From Devosia oryziradicis (GTDB lineage Bacteria > Pseudomonadota > Alphaproteobacteria > Rhizobiales > Devosiaceae): a stretch of 64,000 bases of DNA. The first letter of the stretch is position 1, and each line of letters opens with the position of its first letter. The DNA is taken from the NCBI RefSeq assembly GCF_016698645.1, contig NZ_CP068047.1, positions 496,001 through 560,000 of the forward strand, read 5' to 3'. Position numbers and translations under genes: made by a program. The notes beneath the pieces were generated by a model. That model saw only the letters and a list, made by a program, of their open reading frames with translations. It ran no database searches and was not told the DNA's origin. Below are positions 53,557-62,298 of the stretch, piece by piece.

Positions 53557-53587
53557 CGACCCCGGCCCCTTGCGGGGCGTGGGGTCG
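53557..53587 (+). other. Strong hairpin in the dnaJ leader
   Basis: CGACCCCGGCCCC, loop TTGC, then GGGGCGTGGGGTCG: up to 13 nearly continuous GC pairs, ending 70 bases before the dnaJ start. No T-run follows, so it is either a leader structure or a weak terminator. Confidence 0.6.
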
Positions 53588-53656
53588 ATTGCCATCTAGG
53601 GGCTAGGTTTCAGGTGGGGCGCGCGTGTCGCGACCGGCCATATGGAGAACGGTTTT

Positions 53657-54790
53657 TTGGCCAAACGGGATTTCTACGAGGTACTCGGCGTACAGAAAGG
53701 CGCCGACGAAGCGGCACTCAAGAGTGCCTATCGCAAGCTTGCCATGCAGTTCCACCCCGATCGGAACCCCGGCAATGCCGAGGCGGAAGGCAAGTTCAAG
53801 GAAATCAACGAGGCCTACGACACACTCAAGGACGGCCAGAAGCGGGCGGCCTATGACCGGTTTGGCCATGCCGCGTTCGAGAATGGCGGCGGCCGCCCCG
53901 GCGCCGGCGGGTTCGGCCCAGAATTCACCTCCTCCATGTCCGACATCTTCGACGACATTTTCGGCGACTTCATGGGCGGGCGCGGCCGTGGTGGCGGCGG
54001 TGCAGCCAAGCTGCGCGGCAGCGACCTGCGCTACAATCTCGAGATCAGCCTTGAAGAAAGCTTCGAAGGCCGCACGGTTGAGATCGACGTGCCGACGCTG
54101 GTGGGCTGCACCACCTGCGACGGCTCGGGTGCCAAGCCGGGCACCGGCACCCATACCTGCCGGCAGTGCAACGGCCATGGCAAGGTCCGCGCCGCCCAGG
54201 GCTTCTTCACCATCGAGCGCACCTGCCCGGTCTGCCAGGGTCGCGGCCAGATGATGGACCAGCCCTGCACCGATTGCGGTGGCCAAGGTCGCCGCCAGGA
54301 AAACCGCAAGCTTTCAGTCGATATCCCCAAGGGCATCGAGGACGGCACGCGCATCCGCCTGGCCAATGAGGGCGAAGCCGGCTTGCGCGGTGGCCCGCCG
54401 GGCGATCTCTATATCTTCATCTCCATCCGGCCGCATGACCTGTTCCAGCGCGATGGCGCCGACCTCTTCGCCCGCGTACCCATTGCCATGACGACGGCCG
54501 CTTTGGGCGGCGAATTCGAGGTGCCGACGCTCGACAATGCCCGGGCCAAGATCAAGGTGGCGGCCGGCACGCAGCCCGGCCAGCGCGTGCGCCTCAAGGG
54601 CAAGGGCATGCCGGTGCTGCGCAGCAAGGATGTCGGCGACCTCTATGTGCAGCTCGATATCGAAACGCCGCAGGCCCTGAGCCGGCGGCAGCGCGAACTG
54701 CTCGAGGAATTCGCCCGGCTCGAAACCGAGGAAACCAGCCCCACCTCGGGCGGCTTCTTCGACAAACTCAAGAAGATGTTCGACGCCTGA
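53657..54790 (+). CDS. dnaJ: Chaperone protein DnaJ (Hsp40)
   Basis: J-domain co-chaperone of DnaK, 377 residues from a TTG at 53657. The J domain has the HPD tripeptide in [11 protein letters not shown]; a G/F-rich linker follows, then four zinc repeats ([32 protein letters not shown]) and the C-terminal substrate domain. The canonical N-terminus [12 protein letters not shown] is reached from the TTG, which has GGAGAA 8 bases upstream. The ATG at 53642 would add MENGF and place the binding site inside the gene, so I prefer the TTG. Confidence 0.95.
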   Translation: MAKRDFYEVLGVQKGADEAALKSAYRKLAMQFHPDRNPGNAEAEGKFKEINEAYDTLKDGQKRAAYDRFGHAAFENGGGRPGAGGFGPEFTSSMSDIFDDIFGDFMGGRGRGGGGAAKLRGSDLRYNLEISLEESFEGRTVEIDVPTLVGCTTCDGSGAKPGTGTHTCRQCNGHGKVRAAQGFFTIERTCPVCQGRGQMMDQPCTDCGGQGRRQENRKLSVDIPKGIEDGTRIRLANEGEAGLRGGPPGDLYIFISIRPHDLFQRDGADLFARVPIAMTTAALGGEFEVPTLDNARAKIKVAAGTQPGQRVRLKGKGMPVLRSKDVGDLYVQLDIETPQALSRRQRELLEEFARLETEETSPTSGGFFDKLKKMFDA

Positions 54791-54831
54791 GAGCGTGCCA
54801 GGCCTCGCCGCCTGTCGCCTTCGGCCGCGCC

Positions 54832-55041
54832 TCAGGACAAAGCCAGCTCGCACCCATCGAGTTCACGCGCGAGGGCCGTGACCGCCTTGCGTGCCTCTGC
54901 TTCGACCTGCTCGAGGGCCGTGCCGTAGGGAACTTCCAGACCCAGGCGCTTGCCCGGATCGTCCGACCAGACGAAGGACACGAAGGACTTCCTGGCCTGC
55001 AGGTCATGGCTGAGATGGGTAACGATCAGTCTGGTTGGCAT
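54832..55041 (-). CDS. Hypothetical 69-residue protein
   Basis: Short soluble protein MPTRLIVTHLSHDLQARKSF continuing to DGCELALS. It is acidic in the second half with a helix rich in Glu/Ala (ALEQVEAEARKAVTALARELDG). GGGGAG lies 7 bases before the ATG at 55041; the ATG at 55047 would be too close to it. No family recognised. It is divergent from the FMN reductase gene. Confidence 0.6.
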   Translation of the reverse strand: MPTRLIVTHLSHDLQARKSFVSFVWSDDPGKRLGLEVPYGTALEQVEAEARKAVTALARELDGCELALS

Positions 55042-55165
55042 GGTCATTCTCCCCTTCGACCAAGCTAGGCGGCCTGCATGGAGCGATCAACCCGCCAGGG
55101 TTGCAACTTGCGCGGGACGAAGCGCCGTCGCACAGTCGGCCCAACCAAATCAGGACGTTCCGCCC

Positions 55166-55711
55166 ATGACCACCGCCCTTACCCTGTCCGGCTCCATTCG
55201 CAAGGGTTCCGTCAATCGCATGCTGCAGGCCCATGTCGGCCGCAAGCTCGAGGCAGCCGGGGTCACGGTCAACGCCATCGACCTGGGCGATTTCGAGATG
55301 CCCATCTTCAACGAGGACCTGGAGCCCGACCATGTGCCCGAAGCGGCGGGGAGGCTGGCTGAACTCTGGCGCAGCCACGACATCATCTTCATCGCCACGC
55401 CCGAATATAATGGCGGGCTGACGCCGCTGCTGGTCAACACACTGGCCTGGCTCAGCCGGCAAAAGCCGAGCCCTTTCCGCCACGCCGTCTTCGGCATCGG
55501 CGGGGTAAGCTCGGGAAAGTATGGCACCATCTGGGCGCTCAGCCACCTGCGTGACAGCCTGAGCAAGGTAGGCGGCCTGGTCGCGCCGGGCCTGCTGGGT
55601 ATCGGGCCGGACGAAGCGGCCTTCGACGCCAGCGGCAACCCGGTCGAGCCAGCCATTGTCCGCAAGGTCGACACGCTGGTGCAAGACCTGATCAATATCA
55701 AGCGCGGGTAA
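55166..55711 (+). CDS. NADPH-dependent FMN reductase family protein
   Basis: A 181-residue flavodoxin-like reductase. The phosphate loop of FMN is in LTLSGSIRKGSVNRMLQAHV and the characteristic IFIATPEYNGGLTPLLVNTLAWLSR is present, followed by FGIGGVSSGKYGT. Quinone or azo substrates are usual for this family. ATG 55166 is the conserved start. The histidine phosphatase gene begins 6 bases after its end, so the two may be co-transcribed. Confidence 0.92.
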   Translation: MTTALTLSGSIRKGSVNRMLQAHVGRKLEAAGVTVNAIDLGDFEMPIFNEDLEPDHVPEAAGRLAELWRSHDIIFIATPEYNGGLTPLLVNTLAWLSRQKPSPFRHAVFGIGGVSSGKYGTIWALSHLRDSLSKVGGLVAPGLLGIGPDEAAFDASGNPVEPAIVRKVDTLVQDLINIKRG

Positions 55712-55717
55712 GCGGGA

Positions 55718-56322
55718 ATGCGGGCGCTCTACGTCACCCACCCGCAGGTTACGATGGATGCCAATGTGCCGGTGCCGCTCTGGGGCCTGTCGCCGCTCGG
55801 GCGGGAACGCGCCCGGGCTTTTGCGGCGCGCGGCGTCGTTCCGGCCGACGCCATGATCTTTTCGAGCCGCGAAACCAAGGCGATGGAGCTGGCCGAAATC
55901 CTCGCCGCGCCGCTGGGCGCACTGGTGCTGGGCGATCACCTGATGGGCGAAAATGATCGCAGCGCCACCGGCTTCCTGCCGCCCGCGCTGTTCGAGCAGA
56001 CGGCCGACCGCTTCTTTGCCGAGCCGGAAACCAGCATCGACGGCTGGGAGCGCGCCACCGACGCGCAGCGGCGCATCGTCGACACCGTGGCAACCGCGCT
56101 GGCCAGTGTGCCCCCAGGCATACCCGCCGTCTTTTGCGGCCATGGCGCGGTGGGTACGCTGCTCAAATGCCATGTCGGCGCCGTCCGATCGCCCGCAGCG
56201 AGGACCAGCGCGGACTTGCCGACCCGGGTGGCGGCAACTGCTTCAGCTTCGATCTGGGCGCCATGCAACTGGGTTGCGAATGGACCGCCATGGAAAATTT
56301 CGCACCGGGGTGGTTTGGATAG
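55718..56322 (+). pseudogene. Histidine phosphatase family protein, apparent single-base frameshift
   Basis: The first ~150 codons encode a phosphoglycerate-mutase-type phosphatase: LYVTHPQVTMDANVPVPLWGLSPLGRERA (catalytic His in the THP variant), FSSRETKAMELAEIL and FCGHGAVGTLLKCHVG. The natural continuation RPIARSEDQRGLADPGGGNCFSFDLGAMQLG lies in another frame, ending at a stop at 56320-56322. One base is missing near 56172-56182 (GGCGCCGTCC where GGCGGCCGTCC would restore it). Without the shift the protein would be 201 residues. This is either a true mutation or a sequencing error. In the original frame the protein runs on with unrelated sequence to 56443. Confidence 0.78.
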
Positions 56323-56344
56323 GGAGAGCCCACGAGCACGGATC

Positions 56345-56428
56345 GTCACCCTCGGGCTTGACCCGAGGGCTCTTCACTTGACCACGCGACCGCAAGTACA
56401 GTGCCCTCGGGTCAAGCCCGAGGGTGAC
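56345..56428. repeat. REP/BIME-like palindromic repeat, family B, copy 3
   Basis: Same 84-base design as 20500 and 46683: GTCACCCTCGGGCTTGACCC at the left, GGTCAAGCCCGAGGGTGAC at the right. It lies in the gap before pyrF. Confidence 0.85.
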
Positions 56429-56516
56429 GGCTGGTGGGTCTGATTGCTCCCTTTGCTTGCACCCCTTACCGATTTGCTCTACCCCACCCCAAATCATCGA
56501 CATCGGAGGAAGACTC

Positions 56517-57215
56517 ATGGCTGGCCAGTTGATCGTGGGCCTCGACGTTTCGTCACGCGCTCGCGCCGAAGAGATCGTGGCGCTGCTCGATGGACAGGTG
56601 GACTTCTTCAAGATCGGCTACCAATGCTTCTACGGCGCCGATGGCTTTGCGCTGGGCAAAGACCTCCTCAGGGCCGGCAAGAAGGTGTTCTTCGACCTCA
56701 AGCTGCTCGATATCGACAACACCGTCGAAAAGGGTGTCGCTGCCATTGCCGAGACCGGCGCCACCATGCTGACCGTCCATGCCTATCCACAATGCATGCG
56801 TGCCGCGGTACGCGGCGCGGCGGGCTCCGATCTTTGCGTGCTGGGCGTCTCCGTATTGACCTCGATGGACGATGCCGACGTCGCCGAAGCCGGCTTTGCG
56901 CGCGATACGGCGGGCCTGGTCGCCCTGCGCGCGCAACAGGCGCGTGATGCCGGGATTGGCGGGCTGGTGAGTTCGCCGCATGAGGCGGAGATGGTGCGTA
57001 CCATCATCGGCTCGCATATGGCGATCGTGACCCCGGGCATCCGGCCCGCCGGCAGCGCTACGGGCGACCAGAAACGCGTCATGGGCCCCGCCGATGCCCT
57101 GGCCGCCGGCGCCAGCCATCTGGTGGTGGCGCGGCCGATCATCGAGGCCGCCAACCCTGCTGCGGCAGCGAAGGCGATCCTGAGCGAAATGAACACCGGC
57201 ACGAGGTTCGCATGA
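56517..57215 (+). CDS. pyrF: Orotidine 5'-phosphate decarboxylase
   Basis: Last enzyme of UMP synthesis, 232 residues. Signatures: [27 protein letters not shown], the catalytic lysine block [14 protein letters not shown] and the C-terminal IVTPGIRP...[31 protein letters not shown] lies 6 bases before the ATG at 56517. It overlaps the next gene by 4 bases. Confidence 0.97.
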   Translation: MAGQLIVGLDVSSRARAEEIVALLDGQVDFFKIGYQCFYGADGFALGKDLLRAGKKVFFDLKLLDIDNTVEKGVAAIAETGATMLTVHAYPQCMRAAVRGAAGSDLCVLGVSVLTSMDDADVAEAGFARDTAGLVALRAQQARDAGIGGLVSSPHEAEMVRTIIGSHMAIVTPGIRPAGSATGDQKRVMGPADALAAGASHLVVARPIIEAANPAAAAKAILSEMNTGTRFA

Positions 57216-57985
57216 CCCGATTTTCCGCCTGCATCGAAATGCTGTTCGTGCCCGAGACGGCGGATCCGGCGCAGCGTATCCACCTGGCCAAAGCGGCCGG
57301 TCTGGACGCTGTGGAATTCTGGCTCTGGTCCAACAAGGACCTCGACGCCATCGAACGGGCGCTGGACGAGACCGGTGTCACCCTGGCCGGCATCGTCGCC
57401 GAGCCTTTTGCCGAGCTGACGCGTGAGACCGATCACGACCGCTTCCTCGCCGGGCTCGAGAAAAGCCGCGACGTCGCCATGCGCCTGGGTGCGCCGGTGC
57501 TGATCTGCCAGTCCGGCCCGCTGCTCGCCGGCATCGATCGCAGCCGCCAGCACGACGCGTTGACCACCGCCATGGCCCGCTCGGCCGGTGTCCTGGCGGG
57601 CTCAGGCGTGCGCCTCGGTCTCGAGCCGCTCAATGACCGGGTCGATCACCCCGGCTATTACCTCACCAGCTCGGAGGAAGCGTTCGCCGTTGTCGATGCG
57701 GTCAACCGCCCAGAAATCGGCGTCACCTACGACCTCTACCATTCCATGGTCATGGACGAAGACCCGCAGGCCGTGGCGGGCGGCCATCTCGACCGCATCG
57801 TCCACGTCCACATCGCCGACCACCCCGGCCGCAACCAGCCGGGCACGGGCAGGCTCGACCTCAAGGCACAACTCGATTGGCTTGAACAAGCGGGCTACGA
57901 CGGATTTGTCGGCATGGAGTTCAGGCCCACCGGCAGCACGACGGACGCATTGAAACAGACCTGGGCAAGGCTGGACGCCCGCTAG
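57212..57985 (+). CDS. hyi: Hydroxypyruvate isomerase-like TIM-barrel protein
   Basis: A 257-residue xylose-isomerase-like TIM barrel of the hydroxypyruvate isomerase family, interconverting hydroxypyruvate and tartronate semialdehyde. Metal-binding residues are recognisable in [41 protein letters not shown] and [11 protein letters not shown]. Its ATG overlaps the pyrF stop. The 3' end overlaps the convergent hypothetical gene by 4 bases. Confidence 0.88.
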   Translation: MTRFSACIEMLFVPETADPAQRIHLAKAAGLDAVEFWLWSNKDLDAIERALDETGVTLAGIVAEPFAELTRETDHDRFLAGLEKSRDVAMRLGAPVLICQSGPLLAGIDRSRQHDALTTAMARSAGVLAGSGVRLGLEPLNDRVDHPGYYLTSSEEAFAVVDAVNRPEIGVTYDLYHSMVMDEDPQAVAGGHLDRIVHVHIADHPGRNQPGTGRLDLKAQLDWLEQAGYDGFVGMEFRPTGSTTDALKQTWARLDAR

Positions 57986-58731
57986 AGGTCCCTCTCAAGC
58001 GGGAAGCATGTCGGTTCCCAGGCGTCCTCTATCCCGAGACGTTGCGCATTGGTTTCTTCCCAGCGATGGAGAACAGCGGCGACGCCACGCCTGTCATCGG
58101 CATTGGCGAGCGCAATCAGCTCCCGCATATCGTTCATCGGCTTCAGGAATTGATTGGCCAATTGGATACGCGATACTCCCTCGGACCGCTTTCTGGGCGT
58201 GTCCAGCAGCGCTTCGCCGCTTGCCTTGATTGCCAAGTATCGCGCTTCTTCCTTGTCGATATAGGCCTGCGCGACGACACAAACCTCGGCGAGACGCCCT
58301 AGGGCGGCGAGGACAGAGGCGTGCAGGAACGCATCGCTTGACAGAGGCAGCAACTCTTCGTGCTGCCAGTGCAGCCTACCTTCCTGCATTAGGCAGTAGA
58401 GATCTTCGATTTCCGCCAGAGGGCGAAAGGGATAGGCCAAGGTCTGCCTGATGTGTATGGCCAACCTTTCGTGAAAGTCGACATCGGTGGACCACCCAAC
58501 AATGAGTTCTCGACTCCAATTGTCGCTCAAGCGGCCCGTAGGTGGGCCAAACATGATCATGAATCCAGCTGTGGGTTTGGAATGGGTGCGGTCCGATGAT
58601 CCCAAGAAATGGATATACCGATAGATGTGGCGAACGGGGCGCAGGTATAACTTGCGTGGCTTTAGAGCGAGATCCGGGTGTTCGGCTAGAATTGCCCGTG
58701 TCCATTTCTTGACTTCCGCGACAGTCGTCAT
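57982..58731 (-). CDS. Hypothetical protein, candidate immunity protein of the upstream putative toxin
   Basis: A 249-residue soluble protein without signal peptide or membrane helix. I recognise no domain. Visible: AEVKKWTRAILAEHPDLALKPRKLYLRPVRHIYRYIHF at the start, GWSTDVDFHERLAIHIRQTL in the middle and an alpha-helical C-terminal half rich in Ala, Glu and Leu. The ATG overlaps the stop of the upstream gene as ATGA, so the two are translationally coupled. GC content is visibly lower than in neighbours. An immunity or antitoxin role is inferred from this arrangement only. Confidence 0.6.
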   Translation of the reverse strand: MTTVAEVKKWTRAILAEHPDLALKPRKLYLRPVRHIYRYIHFLGSSDRTHSKPTAGFMIMFGPPTGRLSDNWSRELIVGWSTDVDFHERLAIHIRQTLAYPFRPLAEIEDLYCLMQEGRLHWQHEELLPLSSDAFLHASVLAALGRLAEVCVVAQAYIDKEEARYLAIKASGEALLDTPRKRSEGVSRIQLANQFLKPMNDMRELIALANADDRRGVAAVLHRWEETNAQRLGIEDAWEPTCFPLERDL

Positions 58732-60104
58732 AGCCTTGGCCGAACCTCTATGATGTAGATAACCGCGCCAGGATAGTTGCCTGCGAGGCGTTCAGCAATT
58801 TCACGCAGCCTCTTGAGAGTTAGCCCATTTCGGCCAGTTTTCACGTCGTAATTGCAGACAGCGCTCATATCTTTGCGACGGTCCTCGACGACATCGAGGC
58901 GCGTACTGCCCTTTTGACCGTAGGATACCTCTCCCGGTGCGTCAGGCGCGAAAGAAATTTCTGCCCTCAGATTATCGTAGACGAACGGCATCGACGCCTT
59001 CAGCGCGTCTATTGACCGTTTGATTGTCCCATGAACCAAAGATCCCCACGTTCGCGCCGGAAGGATCGGCTTTTGCTCAGCCAGCAGCGCGGCGGCTTCG
59101 TCCGTCCACTTCTGGACGTCGGGCAGAAACCGACAGGCGTTGCGCTGTTGTTCTTCGGTAAGACTGCCTACCAGGATGGGGGCCGGTCGCGCTTGTGGGT
59201 CGGCGGTCCAACTTTTGACCGCAAGGACCGGCTCGTCGCGTTCGCCGAGGCCTTGGCTAGCGGGTGAGGCATTCTGCGTCCTGAAGATCGAAACAAGAGC
59301 GAACGCAATCGCTCTGAGGCCGATGTCGCCACCCCCACCACCGGGTCCGGTAAGGATATGCTCCGGTCGCCTGACCGGCGTGTCATTGAACGGGTCTCCA
59401 GTCAGCAAAAACGCCGTGTGCCGACGCGCACGGACGACCTCCGGTCCGTCAGGAGTCCAGCGCGACTGGAACTGTGGCACGCTGTCGTCGCCGAGATAGA
59501 TGCTCTGCAGGCCCGATTCCGTATCGACGCGAACCACCTGCCCGTCGGCAAGCGTCACTTCCCGCAGAACGCTCGTTGTCTGGAAGCGTGATCGTATCGT
59601 GGTGCCATCACCCATAACGACGAGGCTCTGCGCCATGCTACCGTCCGACCGAGTGAGGGTCTCGATGCTGGCCCAATCGGTGGTAGGATCAGTGCTGACC
59701 TGCTGGTGGTGAGCCAGCGGTTCCAGGGCGTCCGGCACGGTTGGGTCGCCGTAATACGGATCCGGCCAGCAGCGGCAATTGGGTTCGGTGCCGGGATGGC
59801 CGCCGGATGGTGGCGTGTCCCACGCGAAGACCTCGCCATGTCGGGCGGCATGGCTTTGGCGAACGCGGTTGTCCCCATTGGAGCGCCATACATAGAACCT
59901 GGTGGCGCGGCGCGGCAGGGCGATGGGAAGAGGGATCGCCGGATTGATGGCCTTGCGCTCGGTCGGAGGCTCGTCCTCACGCGGCATATGACCGAAGCGA
60001 AGATAGGTTTCGAAGGCCCGACGACGAGCCAGGGTGATCAATTGCTGCTTATGTTCAGAACGGCCCATGCCTTGCCCCGGATTTCGTCCGGGGAAAGGTC
60101 TCAT
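58728..60104 (-). CDS. Putative toxin with Mu F-like head-morphogenesis domain and PD-(D/E)XK-like C-terminus
   Basis: A 458-residue protein. Residues about 67-115 show the phage Mu F/SPP1 gp7-type motif: W-R-SNGDNRVRQSHAARHGEVFAWD...GGHPGTEPNCRCWPD (D78, H85, HPG, NCRC). After a variable middle with a Gly-rich stretch, the C-terminus (about 380-458) has E382, D404 in STRLDVVED, NYDVKTG (D420-x-K422) and IIEVRP, which fits a PD-(D/E)XK nuclease core. No signal peptide. The ATG at 60104 lacks a clear ribosome binding site; ATG 60068 is an alternative. It lies in a low-GC patch between hyi and adenosine kinase. A polymorphic-toxin-like nuclease is my inference; a phage remnant is the alternative. 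Confidence 0.62.
   Translation of the reverse strand: MRPFPGRNPGQGMGRSEHKQQLITLARRRAFETYLRFGHMPREDEPPTERKAINPAIPLPIALPRRATRFYVWRSNGDNRVRQSHAARHGEVFAWDTPPSGGHPGTEPNCRCWPDPYYGDPTVPDALEPLAHHQQVSTDPTTDWASIETLTRSDGSMAQSLVVMGDGTTIRSRFQTTSVLREVTLADGQVVRVDTESGLQSIYLGDDSVPQFQSRWTPDGPEVVRARRHTAFLLTGDPFNDTPVRRPEHILTGPGGGGGDIGLRAIAFALVSIFRTQNASPASQGLGERDEPVLAVKSWTADPQARPAPILVGSLTEEQQRNACRFLPDVQKWTDEAAALLAEQKPILPARTWGSLVHGTIKRSIDALKASMPFVYDNLRAEISFAPDAPGEVSYGQKGSTRLDVVEDRRKDMSAVCNYDVKTGRNGLTLKRLREIAERLAGNYPGAVIYIIEVRPRL
60075..60093 (-). other. Hairpin between two possible starts of the putative toxin
   Basis: Perfect 7-base stem CCCCGGA / TCCGGGG with a 5-base loop. It may end the adenosine kinase transcript, or fold over the region before the ATG at 60068 and limit toxin translation. 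No T-run follows. Confidence 0.45.
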
Positions 60105-60149
60105 AGTGTGATGCGATGGGGATAAGTGGGACCTGTCCGACGGTGGCAG

Positions 60150-61154
60150 CTAGCCCGCCAGCCCGTGCTGCTTGCTCAGATCCTGCAGGTCCAGCTGTGG
60201 CCGGGCGCCGATGTGGCTGATCACTTCGGATGCGGCGAGACACCCGGTCTTGAGCGCCGATTCCAGGGTCTGGCCGCGGGCCATGCCGAGCAGGAAGCCC
60301 GAGGCGAAGAGGTCGCCGGCGCCGGTGGCATCGACCACCTTGTCGATGTGGAAGGCGGGGACCGAGGTCACTTCGCCATTGTGGACCGCCATGGCGCCAT
60401 CGGCGCCCATGGTGATGGCGGCCAGTTCGGCATCCTTGGCGATCTCGCGCACGGCCACGCCCAGGTCGTCGGTCTGATAGAGCGACTTGAGCTCGTGCAC
60501 ATTGGCAAAGACGTAGTCGATGGTCTTGCTGCGGATCAGGTCGAGGAATTCGGCGCGATAGCGGTCGACGCAGAAGGGATCGCTGAGCGTGAAGGCGGCG
60601 GCGCGCTCGTTCTTGTGGGCATAGTGGGCGGCCAGGACGAAAGCCTTCTTGGCCTCCACCGGATCCCACAGAAAGCCCTCCATATAGGTGATGGCGGCGC
60701 CGCCGATCTCGTCGGGCTTGATGTCCTGCTCGGTCAGCTGATGGCAGGCACCCAGATAGGTATTCATGGTGCGCTCGCCATCCTCGCTGAGGAAGATCAT
60801 CGAGCGGGCGGTCAGGGCGCCGTTCTTAAGGCGGCTGGTGCTGTAGTGGACGCCGATGGCGTCGAGGTCTGCCTCGAAAACATCACCGAGCGGATCGTCC
60901 GCCACCTTGCCGACAAAGGCGGCTCGGCCGCCCAGCGACGCGACACCGGCCGCGGTATTGGCGGCGCTGCCGCCCGAAATCTGCTGCCGGGTCAGCGGCA
61001 TCTTGCCATAGAGGTCTTCGGCCCGATCGGTGTCGATCAGGTGCATTATGCCCTCTTTCATGCCCTCCCGCTCGAGGAAGCCGGGCTCGACCGGTGCGAT
61101 GATGTCGACGATCGCATTGCCGATGGTGAGGACGTCGAAGCGGGTCTGGGTCAT
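60150..61154 (-). CDS. Adenosine kinase (PfkB family)
   Basis: A 334-residue ribokinase-fold kinase of the alphaproteobacterial adenosine-kinase type. Features: DVLTIGNAIVDIIAPVEPGFLEREG, the substrate loop SGGSAANTAAGVASLGG, ARSMIFLSEDGERTMNTYLGA and the PfkB signature VVDATGAGDLFASGFLLG with the catalytic Asp. It likely phosphorylates adenosine or a related nucleoside or sugar. Confidence 0.92.
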   Translation of the reverse strand: MTQTRFDVLTIGNAIVDIIAPVEPGFLEREGMKEGIMHLIDTDRAEDLYGKMPLTRQQISGGSAANTAAGVASLGGRAAFVGKVADDPLGDVFEADLDAIGVHYSTSRLKNGALTARSMIFLSEDGERTMNTYLGACHQLTEQDIKPDEIGGAAITYMEGFLWDPVEAKKAFVLAAHYAHKNERAAAFTLSDPFCVDRYRAEFLDLIRSKTIDYVFANVHELKSLYQTDDLGVAVREIAKDAELAAITMGADGAMAVHNGEVTSVPAFHIDKVVDATGAGDLFASGFLLGMARGQTLESALKTGCLAASEVISHIGARPQLDLQDLSKQHGLAG

Positions 61155-61218
61155 CGGAGGTTCCGGCGCAAGGAAAAGCCGTCAGCCGGTTTAGAGGATG
61201 ACGGCTGGCTCGGCAACC

Positions 61219-61782
61219 TCAGTGCCGGTCGATGATGGCGCTGATCAGCGCTTCGATCTCCTCGCCTGCCTCGATGGCGATCTGGCCGTCGAGCAGCAGA
61301 ACGGCCAGACCATGCACCCGCGCCCAGGCAGCCAGTGCTGCCACCCGGCCGGCCCGCGTGTCGCCACCACTGATGCGACGCAGGGTGGCAAAGGCGGCAT
61401 CGGCCGCCATGCGCAGGCCCGGCCGGTTATCCCGGCGCAGTTGGGGCGAGAACATCAGGCGAAACAAAGCGGCATTGTGGAGGGCAAAGAGCACATAGGT
61501 CTTGCCCATGGCGGCGAGCAGGTCGGCGGGTTCGGTTGCCGCAACGTCGTCCATGGCGCGGGTGAAGCGCTGGAAGCCGGTGACGGCCAGCGCCTCGAGC
61601 AGGGCCGCCCGGCCGTCGAAATGCCGGTAGGGTGCCGCCGGCGACACGCCCACCGCCCGCGCCAGGTCACGCAGGCCGAGTCCTGCCTCGCCGTCGCGCT
61701 CCAGGATGATCAGCGCCGCTTCGAGCAAGGCGTTGCGCAGGTCGCCATGGTGATAGGGGGCATTCTGGCGGGATGTTGACAT
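61219..61782 (-). CDS. TetR/AcrR family transcriptional regulator
   Basis: A 187-residue regulator. The N-terminal helix-turn-helix reads YHHGDLRNALLEAALIILERDGEAGLGLRDLARAVGVSPAAPYRHFDGRAALLEAL, the form seen in WHG-domain TetR proteins; the C-terminal ligand domain contains WARVHGLAVLLLDG. It is divergent from the DUF2214 gene with 60 bases between the start codons, so it probably controls that gene and itself. Confidence 0.92.
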   Translation of the reverse strand: MSTSRQNAPYHHGDLRNALLEAALIILERDGEAGLGLRDLARAVGVSPAAPYRHFDGRAALLEALAVTGFQRFTRAMDDVAATEPADLLAAMGKTYVLFALHNAALFRLMFSPQLRRDNRPGLRMAADAAFATLRRISGGDTRAGRVAALAAWARVHGLAVLLLDGQIAIEAGEEIEALISAIIDRH

Positions 61783-61804
61783 TGATTACTTCGTCGCGGA
61801 TATA
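61776..61804 (+). promoter_or_regulatory. Possible promoter of the DUF2214 gene
   Basis: TTGACA (61776-61781) and GATATA (61799-61804) with a 17-base spacer. A TTAC...GTAA inverted pair (61787-61790 and 61806-61809) lies within and beside it and could be the TetR operator. Confidence 0.4.
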
Positions 61805-61842
61805 TGTAAGCAGCGATAACATAACCCGCCGAGGCCCCGCAA

Positions 61843-62298
61843 ATGGATATCGATCTGCTTCTCGCAATCAGCCATCACCTGGTGGTGTTCCTGCTCGTGG
61901 CTATTCTCGCCGCCGAATTCGCCCTGCTGCGGCCGGGCCTCAACGGTGCTGGTATCGGCCAGCTGGCGCGCATCGACGCCGCCTACGGCGCAGTGGCCGC
62001 GCTAGTGATTGTGGTGGGCGTGTTGCGCGTCATTTTCGGTTCCAGTGGCTGGGAATATTACGTCGCCAACTATGCCTTCTGGGCCAAGATGGTGGCGTTC
62101 TTGGTGATGGGCCTCCTTACCATCCAGCCGACACTGGCTATCCGCCGCTGGCTCAAGGCGAGCCAGGGCGATGCCAGCTATGCCATTCCGCCCGCCGAGA
62201 TCGCCGCCAGCCGGCGCTATATCCACCTGCAGGTGGGCGTGGCAGTGCTTATTCCGATCTTTGCCGCCGCCATGGCGCGGGGCTACGGCGTCGCCTAG
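61843..62298 (+). CDS. DUF2214 family membrane protein
   Basis: A 151-residue protein with four hydrophobic helices (about residues 8-26, 45-65, 80-100 and 127-147), family DUF2214. It has the typical HHLVVFLLVAILAAEFALLRP start and WEYYVANYAFWAKMVAFLVMG centre. Function unknown. Probably regulated by the divergent TetR protein. Its stop overlaps the nth stop by 4 bases, tail to tail. Confidence 0.88.
   Translation: MDIDLLLAISHHLVVFLLVAILAAEFALLRPGLNGAGIGQLARIDAAYGAVAALVIVVGVLRVIFGSSGWEYYVANYAFWAKMVAFLVMGLLTIQPTLAIRRWLKASQGDASYAIPPAEIAASRRYIHLQVGVAVLIPIFAAAMARGYGVA

Noticed and set aside
57982..60104. Prophage remnant
   Set aside because: Only the Mu F-like motif recalls a phage. No portal, terminase, integrase or other head gene is nearby, and the C-terminal nuclease-like domain is not a capsid feature. 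It remains a lesser alternative.
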